The position numbers were made by a program, and so were the translations under genes. The notes under the pieces are model-generated. The model was not told where the DNA came from and did no database searches. It saw only the letters and a list, made by a program, of their open reading frames with translations. Source: an uncultured Bacteroidota bacterium (lineage in GTDB: Bacteria; Bacteroidota; Bacteroidia; Flavobacteriales; Flavobacteriaceae). From it: 42,342 nucleotides of DNA. The stretch covers positions 1 to 42,342 of the forward strand of contig CACNGE010000012.1 in NCBI GenBank assembly GCA_902619855.1, in the 5' to 3' direction. This document shows, in pieces, positions 16,695 through 25,033 of the stretch. Position 1 is the first letter of the stretch; each line of letters starts with the position of its first letter.

Positions 16695-16860
16695 AAAAAG
16701 CCCACACTAGAAGAGTTTTGTATAAACTCTGAAATAACAGGTTTGAGGCTACCAAATTGTTCAAGGATCCACTCGAAAGCGGCTTGCTTTTGCAACTTAA
16801 ACTCACCTCTTATAATTGAATTAGTGTTGAGTTTATCAAAAATAAAACCAATGCAGGCTA
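16693..16860 (-). ncRNA. ssrS: 6S RNA (ssrS) candidate
   Basis: A rod-like RNA of about 165 nt immediately downstream of zapA on the same strand. Minus-strand pairings seen by eye: closing stem GCCTGCATTGG (plus 16848-16858) with CTAGTGTGGGC (plus 16700-16710), 11 bp with four G-U pairs; ATAAACTC with GAGTTTAT (plus 16829-16836 and 16722-16729); a large unpaired central region; AAGTTG with CAATTT; CAAG with CTTG; and an apical CCGCT-TTCG-AGTGG hairpin (plus 16769-16782). Seven Ts follow (plus 16693-16699). 6S RNA has exactly this shape, a long helix with a central bubble mimicking an open promoter, binds sigma-70-type RNA polymerase, and is encoded next to zapA in many bacteria. Exact ends are estimates. 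Confidence 0.78.
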
Positions 16861-16887
16861 TGTATTGTAATCAATGATCGTATGTAG

Positions 16888-17166
16888 CTATGTTATTGCA
16901 GATAACATCTCTTCAATAGTACGTAATTTTTTTTCCATTTCATCAGTACTTTCACTACTTTTTTCTCCTTCTTGACGAAGCTGAAGAGCAAGCTGCAAAG
17001 CACACATAGCTAACACATCTTGCTTGTCTTGTACAGCATAATTTTGCTCATAATGCTTCATCATTTTCTCGATTTGCTTGGCTGAATCTCTCAAAAATGC
17101 CTCTTGCCCCTCTGTCACACTGAGTGGGTACACTCGATCCCCAATTGAAATTTTAATTTTTTGCAT
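16888..17166 (-). CDS. zapA: Cell division protein ZapA
   Basis: 92 residues, the usual ZapA length. The N-terminal KIKISIGDRVYPLSVTEGQE strand pair and RDSAKQIEKMM helix are followed by DVLAMCALQLALQLRQE, the conserved Bacteroidota ZapA block, and a C-terminal coiled coil. ZapA tetramers crosslink FtsZ filaments at the division ring in the cytoplasm. The gene is 3 bases downstream of the small coiled-coil gene and is followed by the 6S RNA candidate, an association also known from other bacteria. Confidence 0.85.
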   Translation of the reverse strand: MQKIKISIGDRVYPLSVTEGQEAFLRDSAKQIEKMMKHYEQNYAVQDKQDVLAMCALQLALQLRQEGEKSSESTDEMEKKLRTIEEMLSAIT

Positions 17167-17169
17167 TTT

Positions 17170-17466
17170 TTAGGATAGTGATAAAAATTCTAAACAAGCA
17201 TCAATTTCAGCGATGAGTTTATCAATTTGTGTTTTGGCTTTGGTGCTGTTTTGGCCAACGCCTTTTATCGATTTGGCTGTTTTTGCAGCCTCCAATTTCA
17301 TTCGTAAATCACGAATCGTATTGCTTTTTTGTTCCAACTCTTGTTTGGAAACATCAAGTCTCTCATGCAAAGTTTTGTTTTCGTCCTGCAAATTCTTCAT
17401 TTGCGCAACCACAACTTGCAATCGTTTGGCAATGGAATCAACAATTTGGGTCGTGCTTTGCATCAA
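17170..17466 (-). CDS. Small coiled-coil protein encoded with zapA
   Basis: 98 residues: a helical coiled coil over about 5-70 (IAKRLQVVVAQMKNLQDENK, then LHERLDVSKQELEQKSN), then a basic segment and an acidic amphipathic tail (IDKLIAEIDACLEFLSLS). No membrane segment or signal. It is the first gene of a two-gene unit with zapA. By size, coiled-coil form and partner gene it may be a ZapB-like division-ring crosslinker, but sequence similarity to ZapB cannot be judged by eye. Genes like this sit before zapA in many Flavobacteriia. Confidence 0.72.
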   Translation of the reverse strand: MMQSTTQIVDSIAKRLQVVVAQMKNLQDENKTLHERLDVSKQELEQKSNTIRDLRMKLEAAKTAKSIKGVGQNSTKAKTQIDKLIAEIDACLEFLSLS

Positions 17467-17483
17467 ATTTTGTTTGTACTACT

Positions 17484-17515
17484 CAAAGGTAAAAGATTAG
17501 ACCAATCAAAGCAAG
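17484..17515 (-). promoter_or_regulatory. Promoter of the coiled-coil/zapA (and probably 6S RNA) unit
   Basis: Minus strand: perfect -7 box TACCTTTG (plus 17484-17491), with TTTG 15 bases upstream (plus 17507-17510) or CTTG 20 bases upstream (plus 17512-17515). The box lies 17 bases before the start codon. Confidence 0.5.
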
Positions 17516-17560
17516 CAAAACAGACTTTTACTTTTTGTTGTAATCTCTTATTTTTACATC

Positions 17561-19237
17561 ATGCGAGGATCTATAGTACTGGTCTTATTTTTGATTTCAC
17601 ATCTACTTTGTGCCCAAAACAATGAACAACAAGATTACGCCCTTCCCATCGACATTCCGATATTTCTGTCTGGTACTTTTGGTGAGCTGAGAAGTTCGAA
17701 CATACATGCAGGAATTGACATCAAAACACAAGGGCGCGAAGGTTTTCCAATCAAGGCGGTTTCCGATGGCTATGTGTCACGTATTAAGGTCTCAACATAT
17801 GGGTATGGCAAGGCTATCTACATCAATCATTTCGATGGAAATACATCTGTTTATGCACATTTAAAAAAATTCTCCTCTGCTGTTGTTAAGAAGGTGAGAG
17901 AGAAACAATACAATACCGAATCTTTTGAAGTTGAACTTTTTTTAAATCGAGAAGAACTACCAGTTTCGAAAAATCAGATCATCGGATATTCAGGAAATAC
18001 TGGAGGATCATTTGGCCCTCATCTTCATTTTGAACTTCGCGAAACAAATACCCAAAAACCAATTAACCCTCTGCTCTCCTACTACAATATAAAAGACTCT
18101 ATTAGACCTGAAATCAAAGCTTTATTCGCCTATCCAGTTGGTGAACATGCGATTATAAATGCATCGCAACAAGAAATTCAAATCCCATTTCGAAAAGTGA
18201 ATGATAGCATCTATGTTGCTGAAAAAATTGAGGCCATTGGAAAAATTGGATTGGGGATTATAACCTATGATCGACATGACAATACATTTAATAAAAATGG
18301 TGTTTATGGCATCACTGCAAAATTGAATGGCATACAAATCAAAGGTTTACAGTTTTCAAAAATTCGCTTTTCAGACTCTGAATATCTCCCAACACTTATT
18401 GATTATGAAAGGTATAGTCGCACGCGGCAGCGTGTGCAAAAACTTTTTCGGTCTTCCTCAAATGAGTTGGAATTTTTCAATCATGTTGAGGATGGATATA
18501 TAGAAGTTGAGGTGCAAAAGAACTATGCCTACCAAATCAAAGTTGAGGATGCCAATCACAACAATCGCTACCTTCTGGTGCCAATCGTTGGGAAAGATCA
18601 AGAGGTTGCAGTACTACAAAAGAAACGCCCAGAGGGGAAAGAAATTGAAAAAAACAGAGATTACTTGTTCCTTTATGATGGTGCTGAAATATATATTCCA
18701 AAAAATGGGGTGTATGATACCAGCCGATTTGAGCTTGGGTTTGAGGATAATGAACTGAAAGTCGAGGCAGATCACGTAGCGATACGAAGAGATTTTCAAA
18801 TCAAAATCAACGCCCCCGACTCTATTAATGGACACTATTTGGGTGTCAAATCTAAAAATGGGAAAATCAGGTTTGTGAGCAACACCATTCGTGACAATCA
18901 GTTTATTGCAAAAACCAAAAAAACAGGAATCTACTCTGTTGCTCAAGATACAATTCCACCATATATCAAGCCAGCGCAGAAATATGATCAGCGATGGCTA
19001 TCCAATTTTAAAACCTTGCGATTTACTATCGATGACAAGGAAACAGGAATCAGTTCATATCATGCAACGATTGATGGAAAGTGGGCTTTATTTGAGTATG
19101 AACCCAAGAAAAAAGAGCTCACATTCAACTTTGATGAGTACTTTACTTTGGAAGGTGCAAAACATTTACTTGAAATTAACGTTATCGACAATGGAGGAAA
19201 CGAATCGACCCATCAATTGGAATTCTTTAGAAAGTGA
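17561..19237 (+). CDS. Exported M23-family (LytM) metallopeptidase
   Basis: 558 residues. Signal peptide MRGSIVLVLFLISHLLCAQ, then an M23 domain (about 35-175) with the complete zinc site: H49 and D53 in NIHAGIDI, H100 in VYAHL, and H154/H156 in GPHLHFELR. M23 enzymes cut peptidoglycan cross-links or glycine-rich peptides in the periplasm. An insertion at about 104-135 separates the two halves of the active site. The remaining ~380 residues are beta-rich and not recognised. The next gene, a TonB-dependent receptor, starts within the stop codon (GTGA), so the two are translationally coupled. A near -7 box TATTTTTA at 17549-17556 lies just before the ATG. Confidence 0.88.
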   Translation: MRGSIVLVLFLISHLLCAQNNEQQDYALPIDIPIFLSGTFGELRSSNIHAGIDIKTQGREGFPIKAVSDGYVSRIKVSTYGYGKAIYINHFDGNTSVYAHLKKFSSAVVKKVREKQYNTESFEVELFLNREELPVSKNQIIGYSGNTGGSFGPHLHFELRETNTQKPINPLLSYYNIKDSIRPEIKALFAYPVGEHAIINASQQEIQIPFRKVNDSIYVAEKIEAIGKIGLGIITYDRHDNTFNKNGVYGITAKLNGIQIKGLQFSKIRFSDSEYLPTLIDYERYSRTRQRVQKLFRSSSNELEFFNHVEDGYIEVEVQKNYAYQIKVEDANHNNRYLLVPIVGKDQEVAVLQKKRPEGKEIEKNRDYLFLYDGAEIYIPKNGVYDTSRFELGFEDNELKVEADHVAIRRDFQIKINAPDSINGHYLGVKSKNGKIRFVSNTIRDNQFIAKTKKTGIYSVAQDTIPPYIKPAQKYDQRWLSNFKTLRFTIDDKETGISSYHATIDGKWALFEYEPKKKELTFNFDEYFTLEGAKHLLEINVIDNGGNESTHQLEFFRK

Positions 19238-21660
19238 AAAATATATTCTTTGCCCTTTTATCCATCTTTTTCTATGGGAATTCGATTGCCCAACAAGCAA
19301 CTGTGCGTGGCATTATTACAGATGATCGTCAACAACCGATTCAAAATGCAACTGTCGTTTCTGAAATTGGTGGCACAACTTCCAATGAAAATGGCTTTTA
19401 TTCTTTGCAAGTGCAATCAAACAAGAATATCCAAATTGTCTTTCAACATATTGGCTATGAAAATAGTGTTGTAAAACTGCAACTATTGCCTGGTGAAGTC
19501 TATGAGTTTAACCCTGTGATCAAGGAGTCGGAAGAACAAATTGCTGAGGTAATTGTACAGGCCAATAGAGAGCGAGTGGTCAAAGGAATGACTGCTTTGA
19601 CACCAGAAACCATTCGCAATATCTCAGGTGCAAACGCAGGAGTAGAAAACCTGCTGGTAAGTCTGCCAGGAGTCAACTCAAATAATGAATTGAGTACGCA
19701 GTATGCTGTTCGTGGGGGTAACTATGACGAAAATTTAGTATATGTGAACGAAATCGAAGTCTATCGACCTCAATTAATTCGATCTGGGCAACAAGAGGGT
19801 TTGAGTTTTCTAAACCCAGACATGATTCAACAAGTACAATTTTCTGCTGGTGGATTTGAAGCATCTTATGGAGACAAAATGTCGTCTGTTCTTGACATCA
19901 CTTACAAGAGCTTTTTAGAAAATCAAACGCAATTGTCATTGAGTCGATTAGGAATGAATTTGAGTTTGGTCCTTGGAAATCAAAAATGGAATGTGATCAG
20001 TGGTTTTCGTCATAGAGATAATGCTTTGCTTGTCGATCAGAAAGAAACAGAGACCAATTTTAATCCTAGTTTTACAGATTTTCAAACCTTTGCAACCTAT
20101 TATCGTTCCGACAAGTTGTTTTTTAACGCACTCGGCGCTTTTTCTATTAATAAATATCGATACGAACCCATTCTTCGGCAAACAAATTTTGGTACAATAG
20201 AACAACCAAAATCGTTGGTCGTCTATTATGATGGAATCGAAAGTGACAATTACAATGCCTTCACAGGGGCATTAAAAACGACTTGGATTCCGAACAACAA
20301 CAACAGCTATCGACTGATTTTGTCAAACTATCAATCTGTTGAAAAAGAACATTTTGATATTTTGGCTCAATACCGACTTGGAGAGCCCAATACATCCATT
20401 GGTGGTGATGACTTGGGGGAAGTTACATTCACTGAGGGTGTTGGTTCACAGCTCACCCATGGGCGAAACAATTACGTTGCTCAAATCATCAGCGCAAAGC
20501 TCAAAGGAAAGCATATCAATGGCAAGCATCAAATCGATTGGGGAGTTGGATTTAAAAAAGAAAATATAGATGACCGCCTTGTTGAGTGGGAGGTTGTGGA
20601 CTCTGCTGGTTTTTCCATTCGACCACCTAGTGGCAAGATTACAAATGACCAACCCTATACATCTTTTAGAGGTCCACTCGTCCCTTTTGCCTATGTCCGA
20701 GCAACCAATGCAACCGAGATACATCGAATGACTTGCTATTTGCAGTGGAGTCATAGGGGGCTCGCTAAAAATACACTCTATTGGCTTAAAGCAGGACTTC
20801 GTGGGCAGCGCTGGCAGTTGAACAATGAAAAGGCCAAATACATTATTAGCCCTAGGTTTCAGCTGAGTTTTCGACCAAAAAATAAAGACTATTTGCTGTA
20901 TCGCTTTGCAACAGGCATCTACGCACAGCCTGCATTCTATCGAGAATTGCGTACCAGCGAAGGACTCATTAACCCTGCAGTTGATGCGCAAAAAGCAATC
21001 CACGTCTCTTTTGGAAATGAATATGGCTTTTCCATTTGGGATCGCCCATTTTTATTCCAATCTGAACTCTATTACAAATACTTAGATAAAATCAATGCCT
21101 ATTCTGTAGAGAATGTTCGAATTCGTTATGATGCCAATAACAACACCAAGGGATATGTTTATGGTCTTGACTTACGATTAAATGGAGAGTTTGTTCCTGG
21201 AACAGAATCTTGGATTAGCTTAGGGCTGATGTCAACTGAAGAAAACAGAGACAATAGAGGTTATATTCCAAGACCTACTGATCAACGTTTTAAGTTTGCT
21301 ATGCTCTTCCAAGATTATGTGCCCTCCATGCCTTTTTTAAAAATGAATCTAAATCTGGTCTATAATTCTGGTCTTCCTGGGGGTGCCCCAAACTATGCAG
21401 ATCCATACAACTATACCGGTCGCCTGAGAGACTATAAACGTGTTGATTTGGGATTTTTTTATGTCATTAACGATGAAAAGAAAAAGAGGTTACCTTTTTT
21501 TAAAGACCTGATGGTTGGCTTTGAAATTTTCAATGTCTTTGATGTTCAAAATGCAATTACAATGACATGGGTGCGAGACGTTTCTAGCAAGTCACAATTG
21601 GGTATCCCAAACTATATGACCCCAAGAGTCTTTAATATAAAATTGAATGCCCGTTTTTAG
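19234..21660 (+). CDS. TonB-dependent outer-membrane receptor with carboxypeptidase-like N-terminal domain
   Basis: 808 residues from a GTG that overlaps the upstream TGA stop by 4 bases. Signal peptide (MKNIFFALLSIFFYGNSIAQ), a carboxypeptidase-D-like regulatory domain (about 22-105, VRGIITDDRQQPIQNATVVS), a TonB plug (about 118-230, with YAVRGGNYDENLVYVNEIEV), and a beta-barrel ending in ARF. It lacks the SusC YGARGANG signature and no SusD follows, so it belongs to the general TonB receptor class and its ligand cannot be named. The 3' end overlaps the convergent cysteine desulfurase by 4 bases. Confidence 0.9.
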   Translation: MKNIFFALLSIFFYGNSIAQQATVRGIITDDRQQPIQNATVVSEIGGTTSNENGFYSLQVQSNKNIQIVFQHIGYENSVVKLQLLPGEVYEFNPVIKESEEQIAEVIVQANRERVVKGMTALTPETIRNISGANAGVENLLVSLPGVNSNNELSTQYAVRGGNYDENLVYVNEIEVYRPQLIRSGQQEGLSFLNPDMIQQVQFSAGGFEASYGDKMSSVLDITYKSFLENQTQLSLSRLGMNLSLVLGNQKWNVISGFRHRDNALLVDQKETETNFNPSFTDFQTFATYYRSDKLFFNALGAFSINKYRYEPILRQTNFGTIEQPKSLVVYYDGIESDNYNAFTGALKTTWIPNNNNSYRLILSNYQSVEKEHFDILAQYRLGEPNTSIGGDDLGEVTFTEGVGSQLTHGRNNYVAQIISAKLKGKHINGKHQIDWGVGFKKENIDDRLVEWEVVDSAGFSIRPPSGKITNDQPYTSFRGPLVPFAYVRATNATEIHRMTCYLQWSHRGLAKNTLYWLKAGLRGQRWQLNNEKAKYIISPRFQLSFRPKNKDYLLYRFATGIYAQPAFYRELRTSEGLINPAVDAQKAIHVSFGNEYGFSIWDRPFLFQSELYYKYLDKINAYSVENVRIRYDANNNTKGYVYGLDLRLNGEFVPGTESWISLGLMSTEENRDNRGYIPRPTDQRFKFAMLFQDYVPSMPFLKMNLNLVYNSGLPGGAPNYADPYNYTGRLRDYKRVDLGFFYVINDEKKKRLPFFKDLMVGFEIFNVFDVQNAITMTWVRDVSSKSQLGIPNYMTPRVFNIKLNARF

Positions 21661-22805
21661 GAGCTGATATATTCTTCCAATACATTCACAAGGTGATCAA
21701 TGTCTTTTTTTGTATTGAATTTAGAAAAGGATAAGCGAATTGATGGAGATTGTAATTTCTTTTCTGAAAGGATATGATTCAGCACATGAGAACCAGTTTC
21801 ACTACCTGCTTGACAAGCACTTCCCTTAGAACAACAAATTCCCTTTAGGTCAAGGGTAAACCCAAGTAAATTTGCTTTGTCTGCACTCATTGGGATTCGA
21901 ACATTTAAAATCGTGTAGCTACTCTTCGATAAATCGTCACAGCAACCATTGAAAGAAAGGTTTGGAATTTTACTCGCAAGTTGCGCTATGCAATAGCTTT
22001 TGATATCAGCTATCTTCGATTGATCGTCGTCCAAATTCGTGTAAGCATGAGAGAAGGCTTCCCCCAACCCAACAATGTTATGAACACTCTCTGTTCCTGC
22101 ACGAAGACCCCTCTCTTGACCTCCACCAAACAGTAAACTTTGAAATCCTGTTTCTTTTCGAATAAAAACAAAACCAATGCCTTTAGGGCCATGGAATTTA
22201 TGTGCTGCTGCAACTAAAAAATCAATTGGTAATTCTTGTAAATTAAAACGATAATGACCTATCGATTGGACTGTGTCAGAATGGAAAAATGCATTGTTTT
22301 TTCGACAAAGATTTCCAATAGTTTCCAAATCTATGATAGTACCCAATTCGTTATTAACATGAATGAGGCTCACCAATTTCTTAGTGTTATCGTTTTGCAA
22401 AAGTCTTTCAAGATCATCAATATCAGGCGACCCATCAGACAAAACCTTGACATATTGGACTGTGACAGCAGCTGTTTTTTCTAGGTTTTCGACTGCATGA
22501 AGCACAGCGTGATGCTCGATTTTTGAAGTGATGATTGTATCAATCCCCAATCCATGAACAGCACCCTGTAAAATCATATTGTCACCCTCAGTTCCTCCAG
22601 ATGTAAAAATAATTTCCTTTGGTTGCGCACCCAATTCTTTCGCTATCGACTTTCGTGTGTTTTCGATTATACTTTTTGCTGTTCTTCCTTGACTGTGAAT
22701 TGACGATGGATTGCCAAATGAAGCTGACAAAGTTAGTGTCATGATGTCAATAACCTCCTCTAAGACAGGGGTCGTTGCAGCATTGTCAAGATAAATAGAA
22801 TCCAT
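21657..22805 (-). CDS. Cysteine desulfurase, NifS/IscS type (class V aminotransferase fold)
   Basis: 382 residues. N-terminus YLDNAATTP, TSGGTEGDN, HVNNELGT, the PLP lysine K203 in AAHKFHGPKG, GGGQERGLRAGTES, and the mobile catalytic cysteine C331 in CCSKGSACQAGSE. The enzyme removes sulfur from cysteine as a persulfide, using PLP, to supply Fe-S clusters or thiolated tRNA. The short spacing around the catalytic loop fits the group I (NifS/IscS) class. Nothing of an isc/suf cluster is beside it; instead it follows an ornithine aminotransferase gene by 9 bases, so co-transcription is likely but functional linkage is not evident. IscS versus NifS cannot be decided from sequence alone. Confidence 0.88.
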   Translation of the reverse strand: MDSIYLDNAATTPVLEEVIDIMTLTLSASFGNPSSIHSQGRTAKSIIENTRKSIAKELGAQPKEIIFTSGGTEGDNMILQGAVHGLGIDTIITSKIEHHAVLHAVENLEKTAAVTVQYVKVLSDGSPDIDDLERLLQNDNTKKLVSLIHVNNELGTIIDLETIGNLCRKNNAFFHSDTVQSIGHYRFNLQELPIDFLVAAAHKFHGPKGIGFVFIRKETGFQSLLFGGGQERGLRAGTESVHNIVGLGEAFSHAYTNLDDDQSKIADIKSYCIAQLASKIPNLSFNGCCDDLSKSSYTILNVRIPMSADKANLLGFTLDLKGICCSKGSACQAGSETGSHVLNHILSEKKLQSPSIRLSFSKFNTKKDIDHLVNVLEEYISS

Positions 22806-22814
22806 AATGACCAG

Positions 22815-24101
22815 TTACGAAGGTTCAAATTCAAGCAGGGTATCAATAATAATTTTGATACATGTCAGAAGTTCATCATTCGTGATCAATAGTGGCGGTG
22901 CAAAGCGTATAATATTGCCATGAGTTGGCTTTGCCAACAACCCTTTTTCTTTAAAGGCCATGCAAATATCCCAAGCCAAGGAACCCTCTTGACTGTCATT
23001 GATTACAATTGCATTGAGAAGGCCTCGACCACGAACGCCAACAAGTACTTTGCTTTCGCTTTTATATTCGTTCAGATGCGATCTAAAAATTTGACCAAGT
23101 ACACGAGCATTTTGTGCAAGTCTTTCGTCTTCAATCACTTGCAAAGATGCCATTCCAACGGCGCTGGCGACTGGATTTCCTCCAAAAGTACTTCCGTGCT
23201 CACCTGGACGAATCACCTCCATCACTTGACGATCGGCTAAAATAGCTGAAACTGGATATACACCGCCTCCTAGGGCTTTGCCTAGAATTAGAATATCGGG
23301 TCTTGCATAGGTTTCTTGTTGTTGCTCGCATGACGATTGGCAAGAGCAATTTCCACATACAGCAAGCAGCGATCCCGTTCGACCAATTCCAGTTTGAATT
23401 TCGTCAGCCATGAATAATACATTGTGTGCGTTGCACAATGCTTGAACTTTTTGCATATAGTAATCACTTGGTGTGTTCACACCTGCTTCTCCCTGAATAG
23501 GTTCAACCAAAAAACCAACGATATTGGGTCGTTCATTTAATACTTTTTCGAGTGCATCTGGATCGTTGTAAGCAATGGATATAAACCCTGGCGTGAAAGG
23601 ACCAAAATCTTTTTGCGAAACAGGATCTGAGGAGAACGAAACAATCGTCGTTGTTCTGCCATGAAAATTGTTTTGGCAAACAACAATCTCAGCTTTGTTT
23701 TTAGCAATCCCTTTTTTTTGAACACCCCACTTGCGGGCAAGCTTGATCGCTGTCTCAACAGCTTCAGCACCAGTATTCATGGGCAACATCATGTCAAACC
23801 CAAAATAAGAAGTTACCATTTTAGCAAATTGACTAAACTTATCATTGTGAAATGCACGAGAAGTAAGTGACAATTGATTGGCCTGATCGGCCAAAGCTTT
23901 TACAATCTTGGCATTTGAATGACCCTGATTCACCGCTGAATAGGCTGATAAAAAATCGATATATTTCTTTCCGTCTACATCCCATACATAGATCCCTTTT
24001 CCCTTTTTAAGCACAACAGGAAGAGGGTGATAGTTGTATGCCCCATAGCGAAATTCGTCATGGATATATTTCTCAGTGGCATGTGCAACTTTTGGGACCA
24101 T
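22815..24101 (-). CDS. rocD: Ornithine aminotransferase (ornithine-oxo-acid transaminase)
   Basis: 428 residues from ATG 24099-24101 (a TTG two codons earlier is also in frame). Class III PLP aminotransferase with YGAYNYHPLPVVL, the ornithine-specific start region, NTGAEAVETAIKLARKWG, EPIQGEAGV, ADEIQTGIGRTG, PLP lysine K275 in LILGKALGGGVYP, and GEHGSTFGGNPVA. It converts ornithine plus 2-oxoglutarate into glutamate semialdehyde and glutamate, linking arginine and proline metabolism. Between the DE motif and the lysine lies a cysteine cluster Cx2CxCx3C (C249, C252, C254, C258), absent from the well-studied eukaryotic enzymes but, as far as I recall, present in many Bacteroidota homologues. 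Confidence 0.9.
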   Translation of the reverse strand: MVPKVAHATEKYIHDEFRYGAYNYHPLPVVLKKGKGIYVWDVDGKKYIDFLSAYSAVNQGHSNAKIVKALADQANQLSLTSRAFHNDKFSQFAKMVTSYFGFDMMLPMNTGAEAVETAIKLARKWGVQKKGIAKNKAEIVVCQNNFHGRTTTIVSFSSDPVSQKDFGPFTPGFISIAYNDPDALEKVLNERPNIVGFLVEPIQGEAGVNTPSDYYMQKVQALCNAHNVLFMADEIQTGIGRTGSLLAVCGNCSCQSSCEQQQETYARPDILILGKALGGGVYPVSAILADRQVMEVIRPGEHGSTFGGNPVASAVGMASLQVIEDERLAQNARVLGQIFRSHLNEYKSESKVLVGVRGRGLLNAIVINDSQEGSLAWDICMAFKEKGLLAKPTHGNIIRFAPPLLITNDELLTCIKIIIDTLLEFEPS

Positions 24102-24146
24102 AGTCAAAGTTTTTACGAAAGTAACTAAATTTTAAATCAAAAAAAA

Positions 24147-24940
24147 CTAGATGGACATCCTAAAAAGGCTTTCATTCTTGTTTAACAAGTTTTTGTATTT
24201 ATTGATTGGGGTGGGCAACTTGAACCCATTGGACATTACACAAAAATATATGATACATCGTTCGATTTTTGAAATTTCGTGTAGATTAACAATGTGCGAT
24301 CGATTGAGTCGATAAAACACATAGGGATCGAGGATGTCTTCAATTTTTTTTAAAACAACTTAACAAGGTTTAACAAATTAGTCTCGCATAACAAGAGCTG
24401 ACTTTCCACCCTCTGAGTATGATGCCTCAATTAAAACGATATCTTTTGAATATACAATATCAATCGAATTTTTATTTTTAATCATTACTGGTTTATCAAG
24501 AATTAAATTGGCACTGGAAAATTTTGAAATTTCACTTGAGTCATAAAGTGGTTTTCTATTTTTCCTGCCTTTCTCTCTGATTATATCATTGGTGTTTTGT
24601 AAATCTTGGATTTCGATTGGCTTCATTAAATAATCAACAACCTCTTATTGAATTGCTTTTAAAGCAAACTAGTCATGGGCAGTACATATGACGATGTGTA
24701 TGTCTGAATGATTGATATTGACCAAAATATTTAAGCCAGTACTTTCATCCAATATCATTTCCAAAAAAATGATATATAATTCTTCTAAATTATCCTAATT
24801 TTCATGATTATATAATACTGGGTTTTTTTCTACAAAGGTGCCAACAATATCAGTGACATTGCAGTACTTTTGATATAATAGGTTAACAATTAAAGATTTT
24901 TCGGCTCATCATCTACCAAAATGCATTTTAAATTTTTCAT
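24147..24940 (-). pseudogene. Decayed LytTR-family response regulator
   Basis: From ATG 24938-24940 the minus strand reads as a receiver domain (MKNLKCILVDDEPKNL, ... THD/TAHD..FALKAIQ, VVDYLMKPIEI) and then a LytTR DNA-binding domain (VYSKDIVLIEAS, ..DPYVFYRLNRSHIVNLHEI, KLPTPINKYKNLL) to a TAG at 24147-24149. The frame is broken by one frameshift near 24870 and by six in-frame stops (after EPKNL, HEN, TAHD, KAIQ, VMRD and KPC). The aspartate that accepts phosphate in the family reads as glutamate (YIIFLE). Only a central 82-codon piece (24378-24626) is still open. No histidine kinase is nearby. The alignment of both domains over the full normal length makes decay certain, unless the region is very badly sequenced. 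Confidence 0.9.
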
Positions 24941-25033
24941 ATTACATTTGGTAAACTGACAATTCTAAGGTTTTTGTTGAAATAGCAAAAATTTTTGATG
25001 CTTGTTTTAAAATTTTTAAATAAAAAACCCATG

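Noticed and set aside
20446-21003. 185-codon minus-strand ORF opposite the TonB receptor
   Set aside because: Lies wholly antisense inside a clearly real gene and has an atypical amino-acid composition.
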